This document shows, in pieces, positions 36,579 through 42,907 of a stretch of DNA of 42,907 bases. The notes beneath the pieces are model-generated. The model saw only the letters and a list, made by a program, of their open reading frames with translations, was not told where the DNA came from and ran no database searches. Source of the DNA: Bryobacterales bacterium (GTDB lineage Bacteria > Acidobacteriota > Terriglobia > Bryobacterales > Bryobacteraceae); assembly GCA_003164035.1 (NCBI GenBank), contig PLRS01000156.1, forward strand, positions 1-42,907. Direction: 5' to 3'. Both the position numbers and the translations under genes were made by a program. The number at the start of each line of letters is the position of its first letter. Within the stretch, counting starts at the first letter, position 1.

Positions 36579-37538
36579 ATGAATCGACGAGGGGTTGTTA
36601 TTCGGGCGGCTTCCGCGGCTGCGGTGGTCGGCTTGGCGGCGGGAGCGGCGCTCCGCGTGTGGAGCGCCAACCGGTGCGCCACGCCCGGCGAGGCGGACAA
36701 GGCTCGCCTGGTCGACTTCGTCCGGGCAAAATACAAGCTACCGGCCGATGCCGAGATTGGGGTCGCCGATAGCGGCACCGCTTTTGGATCCTGCTTCCAC
36801 AAGTTGGTCTTCGCGAGCCTGAGCGGCCGCCCTTTTCGCGCGGAGCTGTTCGCCTCGCCGGACTTCCGCTTTCTGACGAGTGAACTTCTCGACGCCAGGC
36901 CGGACCCGCTAGAAGCGTTACGGCGGCAGCGGGAAACGGCCGCCGCACTTCTGCAAGGCAACCTGCCGACACGGGGGACCGACAAGGCCCCCGCTACGCT
37001 CGTGGTGTTCTCGGATTTCCAGTGTCCCTACTGCGCGCGCATGGCGGATACGCTGAATGGGCTCGCCGCGTCGGAAGGGGACCGGCTGCGGATCGTTTAC
37101 CATTACTTCCCCCTTTCGATGCACCGATGGGCGAGGCCGGCCGCTGAGGCCGCGGCTTGCGCCCAGCGGCAGAGCGACGCCGCGTTCTGGAGCCTGCACG
37201 ATTTCCTGTTTGCTCACCAGCGCGAATTGACCGTGGACAATCTCCGGCCGCGCGTCGCCGATTGGGCGCGGACTGCGCCGCATCTGGACCAGGGACAATT
37301 CGAGACGTGCGCTAGAGACGGGTTGACCGCAGGCCAGGTTGAACAAGACATGGCACTCGGGCAGGAGGTCGGCGTTAATGCCACGCCTACATTGTTCCTG
37401 AACGGGGAGCCTGTTGGGGGCACCTCCGTCGACGAGCTAAGAGCGTCGATTCGGCAGGCAGCCCGAAGCGGGAAGGTTGCATCCCTTACACCGAGCGCCG
37501 CGGGATCGGGGGCTCGAGCCAAAGACGCCGTCCGGTGA
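36579..37538 (+). CDS. DsbA-like thiol oxidoreductase
   Basis: 319 residues. An N-terminal MNRRGVVIRAASAAAVVGLA segment with two Arg residues looks like a signal or Tat-like anchor. The thioredoxin-fold part begins ~residue 138, with LVVFSDFQCPYCARM: the active-site C149-P-Y-C152. VNATPTLFLNG gives the cis-Pro loop (T269-P270). The helical insert of DsbA_2/DsbG-like proteins lies between. GGAGGG precedes the ATG at 36579 by six bases, which decides this start over the upstream frame (to 36378). It follows the cysteine-rich gene, so it may be a dedicated oxidase or isomerase for it. Confidence 0.82.
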   Translation: MNRRGVVIRAASAAAVVGLAAGAALRVWSANRCATPGEADKARLVDFVRAKYKLPADAEIGVADSGTAFGSCFHKLVFASLSGRPFRAELFASPDFRFLTSELLDARPDPLEALRRQRETAAALLQGNLPTRGTDKAPATLVVFSDFQCPYCARMADTLNGLAASEGDRLRIVYHYFPLSMHRWARPAAEAAACAQRQSDAAFWSLHDFLFAHQRELTVDNLRPRVADWARTAPHLDQGQFETCARDGLTAGQVEQDMALGQEVGVNATPTLFLNGEPVGGTSVDELRASIRQAARSGKVASLTPSAAGSGARAKDAVR

Positions 37539-37749
37539 GTGAGCCCGTCCGAATCGGCGCGCTACGCTGGCAGGTGCTCCAGCACGGGATGTTATAGCCC
37601 ACTAAGAAATCACTTGAATGTAGTATTATTATGTTCACGAGTAACTGCCGGCCTTGGGGGCGACCAGAAGCAAGAGTCGTGGGAACGACGTCTGGGTGCT
37701 GTTCTAGCGCCAGCGGCAATGACGTATTCTGAAGAAGGGGCGTGGCGAG

Positions 37750-38004
37750 ATGGCACTTCTCGATTGGTCAGACTGCCCGGCCGTGGAGAGCATTCCCGGC
37801 AAGGTGAGCGGCGCATGGGTGTTTCGCGGTACGCGGCTGCCCGTGGCGACCGTCATTGAAAACCTGGAGGATTTGAGCATCGAGGAAGTGATGGAGCAGT
37901 TTGACGTCAGCCGGGAGCAGATCGCGGCTGTGCTCGACTTTGTGGCCGAGACTCTAAACGCTTCCGTACCGCCGCCTCTGCCCGTCGATGCTCATTCTCT
38001 TTGA
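37750..38004 (+). CDS. DUF433 antitoxin-like protein
   Basis: 84 residues. DUF433 pattern: VSGAWVFRGTRLPVATVIENLEDLSIEEVMEQFD, then a winged or helix-turn-helix-like C-terminal part. DUF433 proteins are usually antitoxins paired with DUF5615 PIN-like toxins. This one overlaps its partner by 17 bases. No palindromic operator is obvious upstream; the preceding 211 bases (37539-37749) hold no gene. Plus strand, after the island's DsbA-like gene. Confidence 0.85.
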   Translation: MALLDWSDCPAVESIPGKVSGAWVFRGTRLPVATVIENLEDLSIEEVMEQFDVSREQIAAVLDFVAETLNASVPPPLPVDAHSL

Positions 38005-38317
38005 CCATGGAGCTCCGCGCGGCCTGATCCGGGCGTTCGCCGGCCACACCGTCATCACCGCTCAGTCCCGGGGGTGGGACACGCTGAATAACGGCGCGCT
38101 GCTCAAGGCGGCAGAAGAGGCGGCCATTGATCTGCTCCTCACAACCGACCGGCGAATTCGCTACCAGCAGAATCTTGCGGGGCGAAGAATCGCGATCGTC
38201 GTTTTGACCGGAACGACGAAATGGTCCCGGGTCCGGCTGCATTTTGGACGCATAGGCGCCGCCGTGGAGGCCGCGGGTGCGGGGAGCTATACGGAAGTGG
38301 AAATTCCGTTCGCCTAG
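37988..38317 (+). CDS. DUF5615 PIN-like toxin
   Basis: 109 residues. DUF5615 features: N-terminal LFDHGAPRGL (aspartate near the start), TAQSRGWDTLNNGALLKAA and LLLTTDRRIRYQQNL. These residues form the PIN-like acidic pocket expected to cut RNA. It overlaps the DUF433 gene by 17 bases, a translationally coupled pair of the VapBC-like kind. The pair likely stabilises the island. Confidence 0.82.
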   Translation: MLILFDHGAPRGLIRAFAGHTVITAQSRGWDTLNNGALLKAAEEAAIDLLLTTDRRIRYQQNLAGRRIAIVVLTGTTKWSRVRLHFGRIGAAVEAAGAGSYTEVEIPFA

Positions 38318-38458
38318 CGAGCGGCGCGAGACGGCAAGGCGCCCGCGATTATCGCTATATCGGTATCGCGACGCAACTGGCCGATCCTTCAGGACCCCGC
38401 GCTTGGATCGACCCCAAACGTCCAACAACAGAGCGCTTATGCGAAGGTCACTGGCAGT

Positions 38459-38488
38459 TTGACATATGGTAACACAATTGTTACCATA
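38459..38488. promoter_or_regulatory. operator and promoter of the HigBA-like module
   Basis: TATGGTAACA (38465-38474) and TGTTACCATA (38479-38488) are perfect ten-base inverted arms around CAAT. TTGACA at 38459 and TACCAT at 38482 (spacer 17) form a promoter on which the palindrome lies. Binding of the HigA-like protein here would autorepress. This supports the downstream pair as a toxin-antitoxin module. Confidence 0.65.
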
Positions 38489-38490
38489 AA

Positions 38491-38829
38491 CCGTGGACGA
38501 TCGAGATCCGCGGCTACGTTGACGAAAACGGGAACAAACGGCTCGCCCACTGGCTGGAAGGACTTGACGCCGCGGCAGCCGCCAAGGTGACCATCGCGCT
38601 TGCGCGTATGGAACAGGGAAACGTATCGAAGGTCAAGGGCGTTGGTTACGGTGTCTTTGAATACGGGATCGATTTCGGGCCCGGTTATCGAATTTACTTT
38701 GGCAAGGATGGCGACCTCCTTGTGATCCTGATTGGCGGCGGCACGAAGAAACGGCAACCGCGGGATATCGCGGCGGCGCAGGAATGCTGGGCCGCATACA
38801 AACGACGAAAGAAACGGGAGATTCAATCA
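38491..38829 (+). pseudogene. HigB/RelE-like toxin domain without a standard start, in frame with the antitoxin
   Basis: The frame encodes a RelE/HigB toxin (PWTIEIRGYVDENGNKRLA, YGIDFGPGYRIYFGKDGDLLVILIGGGTKKRQ). No ATG, GTG or TTG precedes PWTIEIRG; the first usable start (GTG 38587) would drop 32 or more conserved residues. There is no stop codon before the antitoxin, so the two read as one ORF. The homologues I know begin near this PW or AW residue with ATG, so loss of the start (now AAA at 38488-38490) is a likely cause of inactivation. A promoter -10 overlapping that codon complicates this view. Confidence 0.65.
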
Positions 38830-39168
38830 ATGCCCCTGACCCACGACTTCAAGGAAACCATCCGGGCGCGGGCGCAACGCGACCCGGATTTCCGTCAAGC
38901 GCTCCTACGCGAGGCCGTCGAGTGTGTCATCAACGGGGACCTTGCGACCGGCAAGGCCGTTCTGCGCGACTACGTCAACGCGACCGCCGGATTTCAGGAC
39001 CTGGAGAAACGCACGCGCATCCCCGCCAAGAGCCTGATGCGAATGCTGGGGCCAAAGGGCAGCCCCTCCGCCGCGAATCTTTCGAGCATCCTCACCGCGT
39101 TACAAAAAACGGAGGGCGTCCGGTTCGAGCTGTCGCTGAGACGGCAATCTGCCGGAGGCACCACGTAA
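38830..39168 (+). CDS. HigA-like antitoxin
   Basis: 112 residues from ATG at 38830, with GGGAG nine bases ahead. MPLTHDFKETIRARAQRDPDF is the family start, and the middle (TRIPAKSLMRMLGPKGSPSAANLSSILTAL) is an XRE-type helix-turn-helix. It likely binds the palindrome 38465-38488. It can be translated alone although the frame is continuous with the toxin. Confidence 0.8.
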   Translation: MPLTHDFKETIRARAQRDPDFRQALLREAVECVINGDLATGKAVLRDYVNATAGFQDLEKRTRIPAKSLMRMLGPKGSPSAANLSSILTALQKTEGVRFELSLRRQSAGGTT

Positions 39169-39190
39169 GGCGTTCCGCGATCGGCTACTC

Positions 39191-39727
39191 CTACAGCCAA
39201 TGCACCAGGCTGGTCGCCCCATACGCCAGCAGGCAGCCGATCGCCGCGCCGGCGACTACGTCGCTGAGGAAGTGCATGCCCAGGAGGATGCGCGAGGCGG
39301 CCACGCTGAGGGCGCAGAACAATAAGCCTACGATGAGATCGGGGTAGAAGGTCTCGAGCGATATGGCTACGGCGAAGGCCGTAATGGTGTGACCGGAGGG
39401 AAACGAGAACTGGTCGGGCGGCAGCAGGGTAGCCCAGCAGTGAGGCTCCAGGGGGCGCTTCCGGCCGGTGGCTTTTTTGATCTTGAGAAAGATGGCGATG
39501 CCCACGCCGGCCGCCAGGGCCGCGGCGCCAGTGGCGCGGAACCGATCGGAGCCGCCGAACAGCAGGATGATGCAACCGAGGGCGTACCACAACCAGCCGT
39601 CGCCGCCGCGGGTGGCGCAGATCATCCACACGCGGATCCAGCGCGGCGCCGGCCAGCGGTTGACGCGGCGCATCAGGCTATGGTCGCGATGCGAGATGAA
39701 ACTCAGCATGGCTTGAGGTAGCGTCAC
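39191..39727 (-). CDS. PAP2-family membrane phosphatase
   Basis: Membrane lipid phosphatase of 178 residues with five or six helices. Motif C1 is KKATGRKRP, C2 PSGHT, and C3 SRILLGMHFLSDVVAG; all catalytic residues are present. The start is GTG at 39727, supported by GAGG seven bases upstream and by overlap with the previous stop (GTGA); an ATG at 39709 is an alternative. Likely substrate: a lipid phosphate or undecaprenyl pyrophosphate. Coupled to the preceding PHP remnant. Confidence 0.9.
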   Translation of the reverse strand: MTLPQAMLSFISHRDHSLMRRVNRWPAPRWIRVWMICATRGGDGWLWYALGCIILLFGGSDRFRATGAAALAAGVGIAIFLKIKKATGRKRPLEPHCWATLLPPDQFSFPSGHTITAFAVAISLETFYPDLIVGLLFCALSVAASRILLGMHFLSDVVAGAAIGCLLAYGATSLVHWL

Positions 39728-40008
39728 GACGCCACCTCGGGCACGGGGACGGCCCCGCCGGCTTCGGCTTTCCAGCTCCCTCGCGCTAGCGCCCAGCGGC
39801 ATTGTGCCATCCACCAGCGCGCGAACGCGTTCTCTACTATATAGTTTCCGAGAATTACCAGGGGAACCGCAACTCCCAGAGATGCCACCGGCAGCGTCCA
39901 TGGGTTTTCCCGTACCATATTGTGGCCGATGGCGACCACGTCGCGGGTGAGTTTCCGGACGCCGCACATGCCGGAGTGCCGAGTGTGCACGTGCAGATCG
40001 CAGCGCAT
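39724..40008 (-). CDS. PHP-domain N-terminus joined to a short membrane segment (probably internally deleted)
   Basis: 94 residues. It begins MRCDLHVHTRHSGMC, the metal-binding first motif of PHP phosphoesterases, then jumps to KLTRDVVAIGHNMVRENP and a hydrophobic segment (TLPVASLGVAVPLVILGNYIV). PHP proteins are 200 or more residues with further His/Asp motifs, which are absent. A large internal deletion is the simplest explanation. It is still coupled to the PAP2 gene by a four-base overlap. Confidence 0.6.
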   Translation of the reverse strand: MRCDLHVHTRHSGMCGVRKLTRDVVAIGHNMVRENPWTLPVASLGVAVPLVILGNYIVENAFARWWMAQCRWALARGSWKAEAGGAVPVPEVAS

Positions 40009-40120
40009 GCCTATTTGTAGCCCCGCAACGGCTACAGTTGGGTGACAGACGGGAAAAACATGGGTTAATCGCTCTGTTTTCAGGGACGGGCGGGGCTCGC
40101 CATGGCACAATCGAAACTGG

Positions 40121-41272
40121 ATGATCCGCCTGGACTTCGTCTTTTTCGACGCGGGCGGCGGCCATCGCGCGGCCGCCATCGCGCTACGGGAAGCCATTGA
40201 GCGCGAAAAACGGCCGTTGGAAATCCGGCTGATGAATTTGCAGGAGTTATTGGACGAGATCGACGTCTTCCGCAAGCTCACCGGCATCAGGTTACAGGAT
40301 CTTTACAATTTGATGTTGAAAAAGGGCTGGACGCTGGGGTCGGCCGAACTGACGGCGGGGATGCACGGCGTCATTCGCCTGTTTCACCGCCGCCAGGTGC
40401 GCCTTTTGGAAGAATACTGGCGCCGCAGCCGGCCGGACATGGTGGTTTCGCTGATTCCGAATTTCAATCGAGCGCTGTGCCAGAGCCTGCGCCAGGCCCT
40501 GCCGGGGACGCCGCTGGTGACGGTGCTTACCGACATCGCCGATTACCCGCCGCACTTCTGGATTGAGCCGTTCGCGGGCGGGCTGCAGGAACAGTACTTC
40601 ATCTGCGGCTCGGCTAAGGCGGTGGAACAGGCGCTCGAGATGGGCCATGCCGCGAACAAAGTGCTGCGCGCGTCCGGAATGATCCTGAACCCGCGATTCT
40701 ACGACGCCGCTCCGCTAAGGGCCGAAGAGCGGGCGCGGGCGCGGCGGGCGCTGGGCCTCGATCCGGACCGCCCGGTGGGATTGGTGCTGTTCGGCGGCCA
40801 GGGTTCGGCGGCGATGGGCGATATCGCGGCACGCCTCGCGGGTCGCCAGTTGATTTTGGTCTGCGGCCACAACACCCGCCTGCGCGACAGGCTGCGGGCA
40901 ATGCCGCACCGGGCACCGATATTCGTCGAAGGTTTTACCCAGGAGATCCCCCGCTACATGCAGCTTGCCGACTACTTCATTGGCAAGCCCGGCCCCGGCA
41001 GCATCAGCGAAGCCGTCGCCATGCATTTGCCGGCGATTGTGGAACGCAACGCCTGGACCCTGCCGCAGGAGCGCTACAACGCCGATTGGGTGCGGGAGCA
41101 AGGTGTCGGCGTGGTATTGAAGAACTTCCGCGGGATCGCCGAAGCGGTGAAAGGGATGCTGGAGCCCGCGGCGTATGCCCGGTATCGCGCCGCCACCGAG
41201 CGCCAGACCAACCGGGCGGTATTCGAAATCCCGGCGATGCTGGAAGGGATCGGAAAGGAATCGGCGAGGTAG
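40121..41272 (+). CDS. MGDG-synthase-like glycosyltransferase (GT28 superfamily)
   Basis: 383 residues. DFVFFDAGGGHRAAAIALREAI is the acceptor-binding loop of diacylglycerol galactosyl/glucosyltransferases. The donor domain has GLVLFGGQGSAAM, LILVCGHN and YFIGKPGPGSISEAVAM. It is probably a peripheral membrane enzyme making a glycolipid; the sugar cannot be told from sequence. Divergent from the PHP/PAP2 pair with a 112-base shared promoter region. A lipid-related neighbourhood with PAP2 is plausible. Confidence 0.88.
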   Translation: MIRLDFVFFDAGGGHRAAAIALREAIEREKRPLEIRLMNLQELLDEIDVFRKLTGIRLQDLYNLMLKKGWTLGSAELTAGMHGVIRLFHRRQVRLLEEYWRRSRPDMVVSLIPNFNRALCQSLRQALPGTPLVTVLTDIADYPPHFWIEPFAGGLQEQYFICGSAKAVEQALEMGHAANKVLRASGMILNPRFYDAAPLRAEERARARRALGLDPDRPVGLVLFGGQGSAAMGDIAARLAGRQLILVCGHNTRLRDRLRAMPHRAPIFVEGFTQEIPRYMQLADYFIGKPGPGSISEAVAMHLPAIVERNAWTLPQERYNADWVREQGVGVVLKNFRGIAEAVKGMLEPAAYARYRAATERQTNRAVFEIPAMLEGIGKESAR

Positions 41273-41584
41273 GGCGGGCGGCTTACCCGAACGTGCGGCT
41301 ACGCGTCGCCGCTGGCCTGCGCCTGAACCAGGAGGCCAATCTGAACGTCGTGTGTGAGCTCCAGCGTTACCGTCATCGCCGCCCCCGCTGTCATTATCGC
41401 AAAGTTCCAGGACAGGCCGACAAGCCCCGAACTGCCAAACGCACTCAAATTCGACAGGAGGGGCCGCGCTCTGTTATACTACCAGTGTCCATTGTGTTTC
41501 ATTCCAATCGCGCGCCTTACCAGTTTCACAGTGTTTTCCCCGTTTTCCGCGCATTTCAACCTAGGAGCGACGCGTTAGCGAGCC
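41273..41584 (+). other. intergenic region with a probable promoter
   Basis: 312 bases without a convincing gene. TTCGAC at 41450-41455 and TATACT at 41475-41480 (spacer 19) make a likely promoter for the next gene, leaving a leader of about 100 bases. The leader is AT-richer than neighbouring DNA. AGGAGC lies upstream of the ATG at 41585. No stable riboswitch-like fold is obvious. Confidence 0.5.
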
Positions 41585-41815
41585 ATGGCTGCCAATACAT
41601 ATTCCCAAGGTGCCCAAGTCGAGCACGACAAATTCGGATTGGGCACTGTAATGTCCAGTAACGAGGAACGGATCGTGATCAAGTTCGACGATCACGGTGA
41701 AAAGAAGTTCGTCAAGGATCTGGTGCTGGTCAGCTTGAAAAAGAGCGACCGTACGCCACCAGCCGAAAAGAAGGGAACCCGGAAGAGGAAGGTTGCCGTT
41801 GCCGCTACCGTGTAA
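41585..41815 (+). CDS. small SH3-like protein with basic tail
   Basis: 76 residues. VEHDKFGLGTVMSSNEERIVIKFDDHGEKKFVKDLV fits the short SH3-like module found at the C-terminus of UvrD-type helicases and in DUF3553-like proteins. The tail is rich in Lys and Arg (KKGTRKRKVAVA), suggesting nucleic-acid binding. It lies 45 bases before the cold-shock-domain gene and may be co-expressed with it. Confidence 0.65.
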   Translation: MAANTYSQGAQVEHDKFGLGTVMSSNEERIVIKFDDHGEKKFVKDLVLVSLKKSDRTPPAEKKGTRKRKVAVAATV

Positions 41816-41860
41816 TCGCAATTAGTTACAGGAGCGCACGGAAGTTTTGAGGATCTCCGA

Positions 41861-42289
41861 TTGAACGCACGCCAGAAGCGATTATTTGAAGACGCCCGGA
41901 AGCGGAATCCGGACATGAAAATGCCCACCGAGCAGCCGCCTGCCACGGAGTGGACCGAGGCGGACCTGGCTTTGATCAAGCAGGGTGTGGGCGACAAGAG
42001 CGGCCGGCCCAACCAGGGTGGGGGCGAATCCGGCGAAGGTGGCGAGGAAGCCGCCAGCGGGGTCCAGTCCGGCTCCGTGGTCACGTATTTCGAGCAGAAG
42101 GGTTTCGGTTTTCTGCGGCCCGACGACGGCGGTCGGGACATCTTCTTTCACGTTTCGCGGCTGGCCGAGGGCCTGGCCACGGATCTGCGGCCCGGTACGC
42201 GGCTGATTTACGAGTTGGGGATGGACCGCACCGGCAAGCCGGCTGCCAGCAGCATTCGGATCGCTCCTCCGCCCGCCGCCGCCGAGTGA
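41861..42289 (+). CDS. cold-shock-domain protein with N-terminal extension
   Basis: 142 residues. The C-terminal ~70 are a cold-shock domain with KGFGFLRPDDGGRDIFFHVS (RNP1 and RNP2), so it should bind RNA or single-stranded DNA. The ~65-residue N-terminal part is polar and Gly/Glu-rich (NQGGGESGEGGEE). The start is TTG at 41861, with GAGGA seven bases upstream. Much longer than a typical 66-70-residue Csp. Confidence 0.85.
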   Translation: MNARQKRLFEDARKRNPDMKMPTEQPPATEWTEADLALIKQGVGDKSGRPNQGGGESGEGGEEAASGVQSGSVVTYFEQKGFGFLRPDDGGRDIFFHVSRLAEGLATDLRPGTRLIYELGMDRTGKPAASSIRIAPPPAAAE

Positions 42290-42335
42290 CCGCATGACTC
42301 GATTCGTGGTTCTTGCCTGAGGTTTTCAAAGTCCC

Positions 42336-42907
42336 ATGTTTGACAATCTATCGGACAAGCTGCAGCGGGTTTTTAAGAGCCTGCGCGGCGAGGGCAAGCT
42401 CTCGGCCGAAAATATGGAGGGCGCGCTGCGGGAGATCCGCATGGCGCTGCTCGAGGCCGACGTCAACTTCCGGGTGGTCAAGCAACTGATCGAGAACATC
42501 CGGCAGAAGGCCATGGGCGAGGAAGTGCTCACGGCGCTGTCGCCATCCCAGCAGGTGATCAAGATCGTTCATGAAGAGCTGATCAAGATCCTGGGCAGCC
42601 ACGAATCCAAGCTGCGCTTCGCCAATGAGCCGCCCAGCGTTTTTCTCATCGTGGGTCTGCAGGGCTCCGGCAAGACCACCTCCACGGGCAAACTGGCGCG
42701 CTGGCTGGCGCGCAACGGCCACCGTCCCATGATGGTCTCGGTGGACGTATACCGGCCGGCGGCACGGGAGCAGCTTCGCGTGATCGCGCGCGAGGTGGGC
42801 CAGGCCATCTACGAGGGCACGCCGGAAGAAAAAGTGCCGGCCGATCTGGCGCGGTCGGCGCGGCGCGAAGCGGTGCACAACGGCCGCGACGTGCTGCTGG
42901 TGGATAC
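42336..42907 (+). CDS. ffh: signal recognition particle protein Ffh/SRP54 (3' end outside window)
   Basis: Co-translational targeting GTPase. The visible 190 residues cover the N domain (MFDNLSDKLQRVFKSLRGEGKL, MALLEADVNF) and the start of the G domain with GLQGSGKTTSTGKLA (G1) and DVYRPAAREQL (G2). The last codon in the window is DT of LLVDT, the G3 region. ATG at 42336 fits the family start. Truncated at base 42907. Confidence 0.97.
   Translation, partial: MFDNLSDKLQRVFKSLRGEGKLSAENMEGALREIRMALLEADVNFRVVKQLIENIRQKAMGEEVLTALSPSQQVIKIVHEELIKILGSHESKLRFANEPPSVFLIVGLQGSGKTTSTGKLARWLARNGHRPMMVSVDVYRPAAREQLRVIAREVGQAIYEGTPEEKVPADLARSARREAVHNGRDVLLVD

Noticed and set aside
38318-38458. Possible small ORF or tRNA between the two toxin-antitoxin modules
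   Set aside because: No cloverleaf with a CCA-type acceptor can be drawn and the ORFs are short with no ribosome site.

Overview
The window is GC-rich, densely coding bacterial chromosome. Its content points to an Acidobacteriota member, most likely of the Bryobacterales/Solibacter type: an MreBCD rod system, a PEP-CTERM protein, a complete-looking Tad pilus locus with paired TadE-like proteins, and many short dispersed palindromic repeats that run into genes. This placement is an inference from gene content and style; no rRNA or other marker gene was available to test it.

Layout. 1-12.96 kb is mostly housekeeping: the 3' part of a hybrid PAS histidine kinase, an NRAMP metal transporter fused to a UspA domain, a PEP-CTERM protein, mreB-mreC-mreD, a REC-PAS-GGDEF-EAL c-di-GMP protein and an M3 oligopeptidase. 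12.99-26.0 kb, all on the minus strand, is a Tad/Flp pilus locus. In transcription order it holds a DUF192 protein, a TadD-like TPR lipoprotein, Flp pilin, a polytopic membrane protein, CpaB, the CpaC secretin, TadG, two TadE-like pseudopilins, CpaE/TadZ, the CpaF/TadA ATPase, TadB and TadC. No prepilin peptidase is present. 26.2-32.7 kb holds a secreted tail-fibre-like protein, a small zinc-ribbon protein, NAD synthetase, a CHAD protein split by an in-frame stop and a YjhG/YagF-type sugar-acid dehydratase.

32.7-39.2 kb is an accessory island. It starts with a dispersed repeat and a truncated IS630 transposase. Then come two tandem paralogous secreted proteins, each behind a promoter whose spacer holds a run of 10-11 G or C; a secreted protein with 16 cysteines in its last 95 residues, ending in a cystine-knot-like spacing; a DsbA-like thiol oxidoreductase; a DUF433/DUF5615 toxin-antitoxin pair; and a HigB-HigA-like pair whose reading frames are fused. 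39.2-42.9 kb returns to core-like genes: a PAP2 phosphatase, a PHP-domain remnant, an MGDG-synthase-like glycosyltransferase, a small SH3-like protein, a cold-shock-domain protein and the 5' part of ffh.

The two most unusual aspects are these. First, palindromic repeats have entered Tad genes in frame: a 123-bp element with perfect 24-bp arms lengthens a TadE leader, and other repeats supply the TadG N-terminus and the C-terminus of the membrane protein. This resembles the Rickettsia palindromic elements. Second, the island combines possibly phase-variable secreted paralogs with a disulfide-rich secreted protein and an adjacent thiol oxidoreductase, which could be an undescribed secreted system.
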